Shown: in pieces, positions 1 through 6,558 of the stretch
How positions within the stretch are numbered: position 1 is the stretch's first letter
Layout: each line of letters starts with the position of its first letter
DNA from: an uncultured Oscillospiraceae bacterium
GTDB taxonomy: Bacteria > Bacillota > Clostridia > Oscillospirales > Oscillospiraceae
Direction of reading: 5' to 3'
NCBI GenBank assembly: GCA_900758955.1
Contig: CAAETL010000197.1
Span: 1 to 7,954 of the forward strand
DNA: 7,954 nt
The notes under the pieces: model-generated
Seen by the model: the letters and a program-made list of their open reading frames with translations, nothing else
Database searches by the model: none
What the model was told of the DNA's origin: nothing
Translations under genes and position numbers: made by a program

Positions 1-916
1 GGACCTTCTCCTCCAAGTTGTGATTGGTGGCGCAGATCAGTCGGAAATCGGTCTGCGTGGGCTTGACCGCCCCCAGGCGGGTCACCTGGCGGGTCTCCAA
101 AACGCGCAGCAGCTTCACCTGGGCCTGCAGCGGCAGATCGCCGATCTCATCCAGGAAAATGGTCCCCTGGTTGGCCGATTCAAACACCCCGGCCCGGCCC
201 TTTTTGTCCGCGCCCGTAAAGGCCCCGGGCAGGTACCCGAAGAGTTCCGCCTCAATCAGGTTCTCGGGGATGGCGCCGCAGTTTACGGCGATGTAGGGTT
301 TGTCGCTGCGCAGGCTGCGCTCGTGAATGAGGGAGGCCATCACATCCTTCCCCACGCCGGACTCCCCCAGCAGCAGCACCGAAATATCCGAACAGGCCAC
401 CCGAATAATTTTGCTGATAATCTCCTGCATGGCGGGGCTGCTGACAATCACCTTGCCGCTCTGGTCCCCCACCTCCTGGGTGCGGATGTAGTCCTGATAG
501 GCCTTGGCATATTCCGCCGACTCCATCACATGGGCAAAGAGCTCATGCTCCCGTTGGATGGTGGTAAAGACGAACTTAATCTCCCCTTTGTCGTCCAAAA
601 AGGGCTGGGCCGTGGAGAGCCGGAGGTTATAGAGGGGGGACTGGAACACCCGGATCGTCCGCTTCTTGGTCTCCAGGCAGTCCAGGGCGGCGGAGCCCTT
701 ACCCTTCCCGTCCCCCAGCAGTTGGCTCATGTGCACGCCCACCAAGGTTTCCGCCCGATAGCCCAGGGTGTTAAACCGGGTAATTTTCACATATTCCTCG
801 TTGCAGAAGAGAATATATCCCTGTCCGTCGCTTATCATAAAACCACAGTCCACGAGGTTGCATACGGCGCGAATTTCTTCAAAGCTCAGTTGCTGAAACA
901 GTTCATATGGCTGCAT
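1..916 (-). CDS. PAS-domain sigma-54-dependent transcriptional activator (C-terminus cut off by window edge)
   Basis: This gene, read from my own reverse-strand translation, shows 305 codons with no stop and continues past base 1. It encodes an enhancer-binding activator that uses ATP hydrolysis to open promoters held by sigma-54 RNA polymerase. Residues about 15-125 look like a PAS sensor domain, with no receiver domain and hence no sign of a two-component partner. The AAA+ domain begins near residue 155. It has Walker A GESGVGKD (184-191), the sigma-54 contact loop GAFTGA (231-236), Walker B in GTIFLDEIGDL (251-261) and a sensor I region with ATN (296-298). The end of the AAA+ domain and the expected Fis-type helix-turn-helix lie outside the window. 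The ATG at 916 is preceded by AAGGAG (924-929 on the complement) at 7-nt spacing, which fixes the start. It is divergent from the dehydratase operon, so it may regulate that operon, but this is inference. The PAS ligand cannot be predicted. Confidence 0.95.
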   Translation of the reverse strand, partial: MQPYELFQQLSFEEIRAVCNLVDCGFMISDGQGYILFCNEEYVKITRFNTLGYRAETLVGVHMSQLLGDGKGKGSAALDCLETKKRTIRVFQSPLYNLRLSTAQPFLDDKGEIKFVFTTIQREHELFAHVMESAEYAKAYQDYIRTQEVGDQSGKVIVSSPAMQEIISKIIRVACSDISVLLLGESGVGKDVMASLIHERSLRSDKPYIAVNCGAIPENLIEAELFGYLPGAFTGADKKGRAGVFESANQGTIFLDEIGDLPLQAQVKLLRVLETRQVTRLGAVKPTQTDFRLICATNHNLEEKV

Positions 917-979
917 GATCCTTCTCCTTCCAGACAGAGCGCTGTCCCCCGGGTCCCAGGGGGCCGACTTCTCCATTCT

Positions 980-1009
980 ACAGTAAAGCACAGGAGGACT
1001 TCCCGTCAA
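980..1009 (-). promoter_or_regulatory. Possible sigma-70 promoter for the sigma-54 activator gene
   Basis: On the complement, TTGACG (1004-1009) is followed after 18 bases by TACTGT (980-985). The -35 box is near consensus. The -10 box keeps only the most conserved T, A and final T. It lies about 65 bases upstream of the ATG at 916. TAGAAT (975-980) and TAAAAT (1021-1026) on the same strand are competing -10 boxes, but I see no good -35 box at the right distance from either. Treat this as a candidate only. Confidence 0.35.
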
Positions 1010-1085
1010 GACGAATCCCCATTTTATCCTGTTTCCACGGCGAACCTCCCTCCGGCTTCCCCACACGCAACCGCCTCCCCCGCCC

Positions 1086-1113
1086 TTGCAACTTCCTTTT
1101 TTTGTGCTATAAT
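1086..1113 (+). promoter_or_regulatory. Strong extended -10 sigma-70 (SigA) promoter for the dehydratase operon
   Basis: TTGCAA (1086-1091) and a perfect TATAAT (1108-1113) are separated by 16 bases, with the extended -10 dinucleotide TG at 1105-1106 (TGC-TATAAT). Transcription should start near 1120, leaving a leader of about 85 nt before the ATG at 1205. The spacer contains a T7 run. I found no sigma-54 -24/-12 element (GG-N10-GC type) on either strand between 917 and 1204, so the operon appears to be read by the housekeeping sigma factor. Confidence 0.8.
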
Positions 1114-1119
1114 GCAAAG

Positions 1120-1204
1120 GATATGAAAGGACACTGTCGGTAACCAACCAGAGAGGATATGGCCGGCCTCCCCCGTTCGAGGGGCGCGCTGGCAGCAGGT
1201 ACCT
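1120..1204 (+). other. Transcribed leader with two very short upstream reading frames
   Basis: The probable 5' leader contains the direct repeat AGGATATG twice (1118-1125 and 1154-1161), 36 bases apart. Each copy supplies an ATG in the same frame. The first frame (1123-1143) has six codons and a TAA. The second (1159-1221) has 20 codons and ends inside the dehydratase gene, overlapping its start at 1205 in another frame. The ribosome-site spacing of the second ATG is too short to be ideal (GAGAGG ends 2 bases before it), so translation is uncertain. I recognised no known riboswitch or T-box motif. A four-base CCCC/GGGG hairpin is possible around 1170-1185. Confidence 0.25.
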
Positions 1205-2485
1205 ATGAAAGCCTATATTGAAACCTTTGGAAAGCTCGTGGAAACGAAAGCCCGCTCCTCCCCTGACGCCGCCCGGAAGCTGCTCTCAGCCGCCTACTCC
1301 TGGGTCAAATTTTCAGGCAAGCACAACCGATACAGAGACGTGCGCACCGCCTATGAACGCCTCAACGGCGCGGTGGCCGGCGCCATCGTGGATTCCTTCC
1401 GCCACCCCCGGGAGTCCGTGATGGTGAATATTTTTCTGCCCTGTGAAATTCTCCATGCCATGGATCTTACGCCCATGTTTCCCGAGGGCCTCTCGGCCTA
1501 TGTGGCCTGTACCGCCTGCCAGCATGTATTTGCGGAGGCCGCCGAGGCCCATGACATTCCCGAGAGCTTCTGCTCCTACCACAAGACCATGCTGGGCGTG
1601 GCCGAGACAGGCGTGCTGCCCCGCCCCTTGCTGATCGCCAACACAACCCTGGCCTGCGACGCAAACCAGCTCTCCTTCCGCCGCCTGGCCGACTTCTACC
1701 AGGTCCCCCACACGGTCTTGGACATCCCCAACCGGGATGACGACGAGGCGGTCCGCTATGTGGCCGATCAGCTCCGGGCGCTCACCGCTCAGTTGGAGGA
1801 CCTGAGCCACCGAAAACTGGACCCGGCCAGGTTAACAGCCACCGTGGCCCGCTCCCGGCGCACCCTGGAACGCTACCGCGCTTTCCTGGCGCGGCGGGGC
1901 GAGATCTCCCTGCCCACCACCATGACGGGGGAGCTGTGTTCCCTCATCGCCAATCACGTCATGCTGGGCCGGCCCGAGAGCGAGCGATACGTGCAAGAAC
2001 TGCTGGAAGCCGCCAATGCCGCGCCCACGGGCCGATATTCCGGCAAAACGCGGATCTTTTGGTTTCACATTCTCCCCAACTGGCAGGACTCCATGAAGGC
2101 CATCTTCGACCCGGGCGGCCGGTGCGAACTGGTGGGCACGGACCTCTCCGTGGACTCCCTGGGCGACCCGGACCCGGCCCGGCCCTACGAGAGCATGGCC
2201 CGGCGGGTGGTGCGCAGCATCAATAACGGCTCCGGACTGCGGCGCATCGAGGCCGCCATTCAAACCGCCAAGGCGGCCAAGGCCGACGGGGTGGTGCTCT
2301 TCTGTCACTGGGGCTGCAAGCAGACCATGGGCCTCTCCCAGCTGGCCAAGCAGGCCATGGAGGCGGAGGGCCTGCCCACCCTGGTGCTGGATGGCGACGG
2401 CTGCGACTCCCGCAACGTGGCCGACGGCCAAATGGTCACCCGGGTGGGGGCCTTTTTGGAACAGTTGGAGGAGCGGAACGGATGA
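1205..2485 (+). CDS. 2-hydroxyacyl-CoA dehydratase D-component family iron-sulfur subunit (HgdB/BcrC/FldC family)
   Basis: This 426-residue cytoplasmic protein is typical in length for the HGD-D (2-hydroxyacyl-CoA dehydratase / benzoyl-CoA reductase BC) family. Those subunits hold [4Fe-4S] or related clusters and receive a single high-potential electron from an ATP-driven activator. The family look is clear. A FLPCEILHAMDL segment (77-88) sits where relatives have P-x-E-(I/L)-x-A-x-G. Cysteines C123 (in CSYHKTMLG) and C151 (in ACDANQ) are spaced like the first two cluster ligands of the family. The C-terminal block has CHWGCK (367-372), then GLPTLVLDGDGCDSR (389-403) and a closing TRVGAFLEQLE. 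Probable ligands C123, C151 and C367 or C371 are inference. Further cysteines are at 80, 102, 105, 245, 307 and 400. The ATG at 1205 has only a weak AGG five bases upstream. The stop overlaps the next start as ATGA, implying coupled translation and an obligate partner. The substrate is unknown because no CoA-transferase is present. Confidence 0.9.
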   Translation: MKAYIETFGKLVETKARSSPDAARKLLSAAYSWVKFSGKHNRYRDVRTAYERLNGAVAGAIVDSFRHPRESVMVNIFLPCEILHAMDLTPMFPEGLSAYVACTACQHVFAEAAEAHDIPESFCSYHKTMLGVAETGVLPRPLLIANTTLACDANQLSFRRLADFYQVPHTVLDIPNRDDDEAVRYVADQLRALTAQLEDLSHRKLDPARLTATVARSRRTLERYRAFLARRGEISLPTTMTGELCSLIANHVMLGRPESERYVQELLEAANAAPTGRYSGKTRIFWFHILPNWQDSMKAIFDPGGRCELVGTDLSVDSLGDPDPARPYESMARRVVRSINNGSGLRRIEAAIQTAKAAKADGVVLFCHWGCKQTMGLSQLAKQAMEAEGLPTLVLDGDGCDSRNVADGQMVTRVGAFLEQLEERNG

Positions 2486-4146
2486 TCGGATACAGTTGCA
2501 AATACACCCCCATCGAGCTTCTGGCGGCCTTGGGGGGACAGCCCTCCCTGCTGGACGGGGAGGAGCCGGATTTTGAACAGGCGGAGGGCCTCACCCACGC
2601 CAACCTCTGCTGCCACGCCAAGGCCCTGATCCAGCAAGGGGCGGCGCAGCGGGAGCTGGCGCTGGTGGACTGCTGCGATTCCCTCCGCCGCTCCTACGAT
2701 GTGCTGCAATACGAAACGCGGCATTCCTTTCTCCACCTGATGGACCTGCCCCACGAGGACGGTCCCTGCGCCAAGGACCGCCTCAAAGAGGAGCTGATCC
2801 GTCTGGCCAAGGCCTACGGCGGGTATCGCGGCGCGGCCTTTCAGCGGGATGTCTTTCTCCAGGCCTGCCAAAGCGGCGCCGAAGCGCTCCCCGACACCCC
2901 CTTTCTGGCGGTCCTGGGGGCCCGGGTCAGTCCCCCTCTGTTGGGGCTCATCCAGGAGCAGATGGCCCTCCCCGTCCTCAACCTCACCTGCAGCGGCAAT
3001 CGGAACCTGGAGGCCCCCCCGCCCCAGGCCGAAGCCCTGGAATTTGACGAACTCATGGCATGGTACGCCGGCGCCCTGCTCCGCATGGTCCCCTGCATGC
3101 GGATGGCCGGCGTGGCCGGCCGTCGGGCCCTTACCGAGCATCCCCAGCTCAAAGGCATCATCTACAACACGGTCAAATTCTGCGACTTCTACGGCTTTGA
3201 CTACGCCAGCTTAAAGCAGCAGACGACGGCGCCCATTTTAAAAATTGAATCGGACTACATGCCCCAGCCCTCGGGCCAGCTCTCCACCCGGCTGGAAGCC
3301 TTTTCGGAGAGTCTTGTCCCCCAAGCGTCCAATGGGAGAAACGATATGAGAGACACAGCCCCCCCATCCGGCGGCCTTTACGCCGGCATCGACAGCGGCT
3401 CCACCACCACCAATATGGTGGTCCTCAACGCGCAAAAGAAAATTCTGGCCACCGCCATTGTGCGCACCGGCGCCAAGGCCCAGAACGGGGCCCAGGCGGC
3501 CCTGGAAGCGGTGTGTGAACAGCTTTCCGTCAAGCCGGAGGCCTTTGCCGCTATTTTGGCTACCGGCTACGGACGCAGCAATATCCCCTTCGCCACCGAC
3601 GCCAAAACCGAGATCACCTGCCACGCCCGGGGCGCTTTTTTCCTCAACCCCGGCGTTCGCACCATCGTGGATATCGGGGGCCAGGACAGCAAGGTCATCT
3701 GCCTGGACGAGACCGGGGCCGTGACCAACTTCATCATGAACGACAAGTGCGCCGCCGGCACCGGCCGTTTTTTGGAGATGATGGCCCGCACCTTGGAGCT
3801 GGATCTGCCCCAGATGAGCCGACAGGGCCTCACCTGGAAAAAGGATCTCACCATCTCCAGCATGTGCACCGTCTTCGCCGAGTCGGAGGTCATCTCCCTC
3901 ATCGCCGATAACCACAGTGATAACGACATCATTCACGGGCTGAACAAGTCCATCGCCGCCAAAACCGCCTCCATGGTCAGCCGGGCCAAGGGACAGGCCC
4001 CCTATATGATGACCGGCGGCGTGGCACGGAATAAGGGCGTGGTCAAAGAGTTGGAGTCCCGCCTGGGACAGCCCCTGTTAATCACAGAAAATCCCGACCT
4101 CTGCGGAGCCCTGGGCGCCGCCCTCTTCGCCCTGGAGGAAGCGTAA
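2482..4146 (+). CDS. Fusion: compact 2-hydroxyacyl-CoA dehydratase/DCCP-like domain + HgdC/BadF-type ATP-dependent activator
   Basis: The 554-residue protein has two full domains. Residues 1-280 form a compact HGD-D-like domain (relatives are about 380-430). It opens with GYSCKYTPIEL (C6), then NLCCHAK (C43, C44) and DCCDS (C64, C65). It closes with VKFCDFY (C234) and an ESDY...GQLSTRLEAF end typical of E. coli YjiM and double-cubane-cluster proteins, as I recall those sequences. NLTC (C170) and C205 also seem to match YjiM cysteines. A linker of about 17 residues follows. Residues 299-554 are the activator, an ASKHA-fold ATPase that passes electrons to the dehydratase. It shows phosphate loop GIDSGSTTT (302-310), DIGGQDSK (397-404), adenosine motif TGGVARNKG (511-519), and the two cysteines that bridge a [4Fe-4S] across the activator dimer: C423 (NDKCAAGTG) and C462 (SSMCTVFAESE). 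Free activators are about 260 residues and homodimeric, so a fusion constrains complex geometry. The start is supported by GGAGGAG upstream and the ATGA overlap. The stop lies in the terminator stem. Confidence 0.93.
   Translation: MIGYSCKYTPIELLAALGGQPSLLDGEEPDFEQAEGLTHANLCCHAKALIQQGAAQRELALVDCCDSLRRSYDVLQYETRHSFLHLMDLPHEDGPCAKDRLKEELIRLAKAYGGYRGAAFQRDVFLQACQSGAEALPDTPFLAVLGARVSPPLLGLIQEQMALPVLNLTCSGNRNLEAPPPQAEALEFDELMAWYAGALLRMVPCMRMAGVAGRRALTEHPQLKGIIYNTVKFCDFYGFDYASLKQQTTAPILKIESDYMPQPSGQLSTRLEAFSESLVPQASNGRNDMRDTAPPSGGLYAGIDSGSTTTNMVVLNAQKKILATAIVRTGAKAQNGAQAALEAVCEQLSVKPEAFAAILATGYGRSNIPFATDAKTEITCHARGAFFLNPGVRTIVDIGGQDSKVICLDETGAVTNFIMNDKCAAGTGRFLEMMARTLELDLPQMSRQGLTWKKDLTISSMCTVFAESEVISLIADNHSDNDIIHGLNKSIAAKTASMVSRAKGQAPYMMTGGVARNKGVVKELESRLGQPLLITENPDLCGALGAALFALEEA
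3334..3348 (+). promoter_or_regulatory. Internal ribosome binding site and ATG at the domain junction of the fusion gene
   Basis: GGGAG (3334-3338) sits 7 bases before an in-frame ATG (3346-3348), which is Met289 of the fusion. Translation from here would give a 266-residue protein containing the whole activator, starting about ten residues before its YAGIDSGSTTT motif. That is the normal size of HgdC-type activators. The site lies in the short linker, not inside a folded domain. It is therefore either a working second start or a relic of an ancestral separate gene. Seen: the site, spacing and frame. Inferred: that it is used. Confidence 0.55.
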
Positions 4147-4188
4147 TCAAAAAGGACGTGCTGCCTGGCGCAGCACGTCCTTTTTGAT
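4146..4188. terminator. Bidirectional intrinsic terminator between convergent operons
   Basis: A perfect 19-bp stem (4146-4164 pairing with 4170-4188) with a five-base loop CTGGC encloses an A5 tract on its left arm and a T5 tract on its right arm. It therefore gives a GC-rich hairpin followed by a U run when read in either direction. It begins at the last base of the fusion gene's TAA, and it lies about 100 bases past the stop of the SLH gene on the other strand. It probably ends both transcripts. Confidence 0.92.
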
Positions 4189-4201
4189 GGTCAGTTTTCA
4201 G

Positions 4202-4247
4202 CGGGGCTGATCCCCCGGCGCGGGGGATCGACGGTGAGAACGCCCCG
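4202..4247. other. Nested GC-rich inverted repeat in the intergenic region
   Basis: Between the terminator and the SLH gene stop lies a 9-bp inverted repeat (GATCCCCCG at 4209-4217 and its complement at 4221-4229, 3-base loop). It is flanked by an outer 6-bp pair (CGGGGC at 4202-4207 and GCCCCG at 4242-4247). Neither strand has a U run directly after it, so it is not a canonical terminator. It would lie in the 3' untranslated end of the SLH-operon mRNA. A role in RNA stability, or membership of a dispersed repeat family, is possible but unproven. The remaining bases to 4286 show nothing further that I recognise. Confidence 0.4.
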
Positions 4248-4286
4248 TTACGCATGATACGAAAATTCTCCACCGCCTCCGTCACC

Positions 4287-6542
4287 TCACTGGTTGACCT
4301 CCAGAATGCGCACCTTTCCTCCCTGGTCGGGAGATTTGTCCGCGTACACCACAAACTCATCGGCAAAGGATCGGGCGACGGACAGGGAGACCCAGCTCTG
4401 GCTGCTTCTGTTGTAGCATTGCACATCTTCGGGCACGGGATAACGCGTGCCGTCCACCACCACAAAGTCATCGTCCTCCACCCAGGCGGCGGCGTTGGCG
4501 GTGCCTACCTTCTCCAGCGGTATGGATTTGGCCAACTTCTTCCCATCCGCGGTGGGAATCAGGCCGCCGTAGCCCCTGTTCCGCTGTTGTTCAATGGTGT
4601 TGTAGGGACCAAAAACACCGTCGCCGTTGGTTACCTTGACCGTGGCGGGCGATGTTTCGGTATATCTTTCCTTTTTATCCTTATCCTCATAGGTTTCCGT
4701 TTTCGCTGCCGTATAGCTGATAATGCCATAGTGATACCGGTCCCCCGTGGCGTCGTTTAATACCAGCAGGTCCACCCGGCCCGCCCAGTCCCGGCGGACG
4801 TAGTCAATCTGAGAGGCGGCAATTTTCCCCATGGTCAGATCCTCCAAGTTTACCATGGAGGCGGAGGAGTCCTTCACCCGCTCATAAATCCGCACATTCG
4901 GAGCCAGAGGGGACCCGCCCACGGTTTGGGCCGCCACGTCCATGCCCCCCGAGATGTTGGCCGAGAGGGCCGCGATGGAGAGTTTTCCCCGCTCGTAGGA
5001 GGATACCTGCACCAGCTGCCCCACATATTCGGCGGCGCGTTCCGAATCCATGCTCGTATTCCCCTTCAGGGTGAGGCCCTGCAGCAGTTCCACCGTGGCC
5101 TCGGTCCCTGACATCTGGGTCACAACGCCCACGGCGTTGCTCTGTCCCTTGGCGTCAATGGCCCCGGCCACCTGGTTATCCTGGGTGAGCAACAGGGTCA
5201 CCTTCTCCCCCAGCTTAAAGGGGGCCAGCATGCCCGCCGCGCCGGGCAGCACCGTCAGTTCCGCCCCCATCACGGTAAGCTTCGCCGGCGCCTCCCGGTT
5301 GGGGTATACGCTCTCATAGACGCCCGTGAGCTTGGCGTCAGTCACCCGGATGGCCCTGGCGGTGCTGTCGTACACCGCCACATCGTTTTTCCGCAGGTCG
5401 GCGGCGGTAATCTGCACCCCGTTTTTAAAGATGGTATACCCCGTTCCGCCTGCCAGGGAGGCAAAGCCCCCCTCGCTCCCGTCCTGAGAGACCACCACCG
5501 CGTGATCGGATGTGGACCCGCCCAGGAACACATAGTCGGCCGCCCCGGCGGGGGTGTAATAAATCGTGACCACCTGGCCGGCCCGCAGGGTTTTGAAGAT
5601 CTCCCCGTAGGTGGTGGTTTTGCCCTCATCCCGGTAGACGACGGTATCCCCCGCCAGCAGGTACTCCTGCCCCGTCACATCGGCCACCCGGTCCCCTTTG
5701 GCGGTCACCAGGGTGATGGTCTTGCTGGTAGAACCCCGTTCCGGAAGGAAGGTGAGCACCTTGTTGTCCTTGTCCAAGAGCAGGGTGCCTTTGCTTCCCG
5801 CCAAGATGGGGGAGGGCTGCTGCTTGCCCGCCTTGTAAGTGCCCGCCGTGGTTTTCACCCCGTGCTCCGTGCCGTCATCGGCCTTGGCGTCCACATCCAG
5901 CAGAACCACGTCCTTCTGCACGCTGGAAGCCAACGTCTCGCCATAGGGGGTGGTGCTCTCCTTGCCCTTGGCGGCCATCAGATTGACAAACAGCCGGGCC
6001 GCCTGCCCCCGGGTCAGGTTGCTGTCCCCCGTGAGCGTCAGGCCCTGGGTTACGCCGGCGGTAGCGGCCACCGCCAGATAGCCCGCGGGCCACACCGCGC
6101 CCACGTCGCTGTCCGTATACCCCAGCAGACGCATGAGGATGGTCACCGCCTGGCCGTAGGTAATGGGGTTTTCGGGCACAAAAGTGCCGTTGGGATACCC
6201 GGCGATGAGCTTATTCTCCCCCCGGGTGGCCAGGTTGACATAGCCGGCCGCCCAGTAGGAGGCCCGCACGTCCGGGAAAATGGTGTAGGACTGAAACTGC
6301 CCCACGGAATCGGCCTTCCCCATCAGGGTCACCGCCATTTTACAAAACTGCGCCCGGGTCAAGGTGCCGTCGGGGCGAAAGCTGCCGTCGGGATAGCCGT
6401 CCAGCACCCCCATCATCCGGAGCACCTCCACATCCCGGGCGGTCTCCCCGTCGGATACGTCGGAAAATCCGGCGGCGGCGCCGGGCAGCAGGCCCAAAAC
6501 CATGACCAGGGACAGGGCCCATGACATCAATTTGCGTTTCAA
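4287..6542 (-). CDS. Secreted protein with three SLH domains and a beta-rich repeat region
   Basis: I place the start at TTG 6542, giving 751 residues, because AGGAGG (6550-6555 on the complement) lies 7 bases before it and a signal peptide follows at once (KRK, hydrophobic core, cleavage near AAA-G at residues 22-25). A longer frame opening at 6653 would run into the upstream permease gene and bury the signal peptide. Three S-layer-homology domains follow at about 26-75, 89-142 and 148-190. They include GVLDGYPDGSFRPDGTLTR and AGYPNGTFVPENPIT and should bind pyruvylated secondary cell-wall polymer at the surface. The third lacks the usual G-Y-x-D/N-G core and is divergent. Residues about 200-751 are low in cysteine, rich in Val, Thr and Gly, and look beta-rich, with a loosely repeated module of about 45 residues (see findings). 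No enzyme motif was recognised. It follows the ABC permease by 16 bases in an apparent operon, so it may act with that exporter at the envelope. Confidence 0.9.
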   Translation of the reverse strand: MKRKLMSWALSLVMVLGLLPGAAAGFSDVSDGETARDVEVLRMMGVLDGYPDGSFRPDGTLTRAQFCKMAVTLMGKADSVGQFQSYTIFPDVRASYWAAGYVNLATRGENKLIAGYPNGTFVPENPITYGQAVTILMRLLGYTDSDVGAVWPAGYLAVAATAGVTQGLTLTGDSNLTRGQAARLFVNLMAAKGKESTTPYGETLASSVQKDVVLLDVDAKADDGTEHGVKTTAGTYKAGKQQPSPILAGSKGTLLLDKDNKVLTFLPERGSTSKTITLVTAKGDRVADVTGQEYLLAGDTVVYRDEGKTTTYGEIFKTLRAGQVVTIYYTPAGAADYVFLGGSTSDHAVVVSQDGSEGGFASLAGGTGYTIFKNGVQITAADLRKNDVAVYDSTARAIRVTDAKLTGVYESVYPNREAPAKLTVMGAELTVLPGAAGMLAPFKLGEKVTLLLTQDNQVAGAIDAKGQSNAVGVVTQMSGTEATVELLQGLTLKGNTSMDSERAAEYVGQLVQVSSYERGKLSIAALSANISGGMDVAAQTVGGSPLAPNVRIYERVKDSSASMVNLEDLTMGKIAASQIDYVRRDWAGRVDLLVLNDATGDRYHYGIISYTAAKTETYEDKDKKERYTETSPATVKVTNGDGVFGPYNTIEQQRNRGYGGLIPTADGKKLAKSIPLEKVGTANAAAWVEDDDFVVVDGTRYPVPEDVQCYNRSSQSWVSLSVARSFADEFVVYADKSPDQGGKVRILEVNQ

Positions 6543-6558
6543 ATCGTTTCCTCCTCTC

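Noticed and set aside
20..1126. Long plus-strand open frame of 368 codons
   Set aside because: It lies opposite the sigma-54 activator, which has intact PAS, Walker A, GAFTGA and Walker B motifs plus a ribosome site. The plus-strand translation has no recognisable motif and is a by-product of high GC in the opposite frame.
2305..3141. Minus-strand open frame of 278 codons across the dehydratase gene junction
   Set aside because: It is antisense to two well-supported genes. The translation is rich in G, Q and H with no domain, and no good ribosome site was noted.
4022..4028. TGGCACG, matching the -24 box of a sigma-54 promoter
   Set aside because: It lies inside the activator coding region, there is no GC dinucleotide at the -12 distance, and no gene starts downstream on that strand.
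4082..4471. Minus-strand frame of 129 codons spanning the terminator
   Set aside because: It crosses the bidirectional terminator and overlaps the end of the SLH gene in another frame and the fusion gene on the other strand. No conserved domain was recognised.
5502..6524. Plus-strand open frame of 340 codons opposite the SLH gene
   Set aside because: The opposite strand encodes clear SLH domains and a signal peptide. The plus-strand product is compositionally biased with no motifs.
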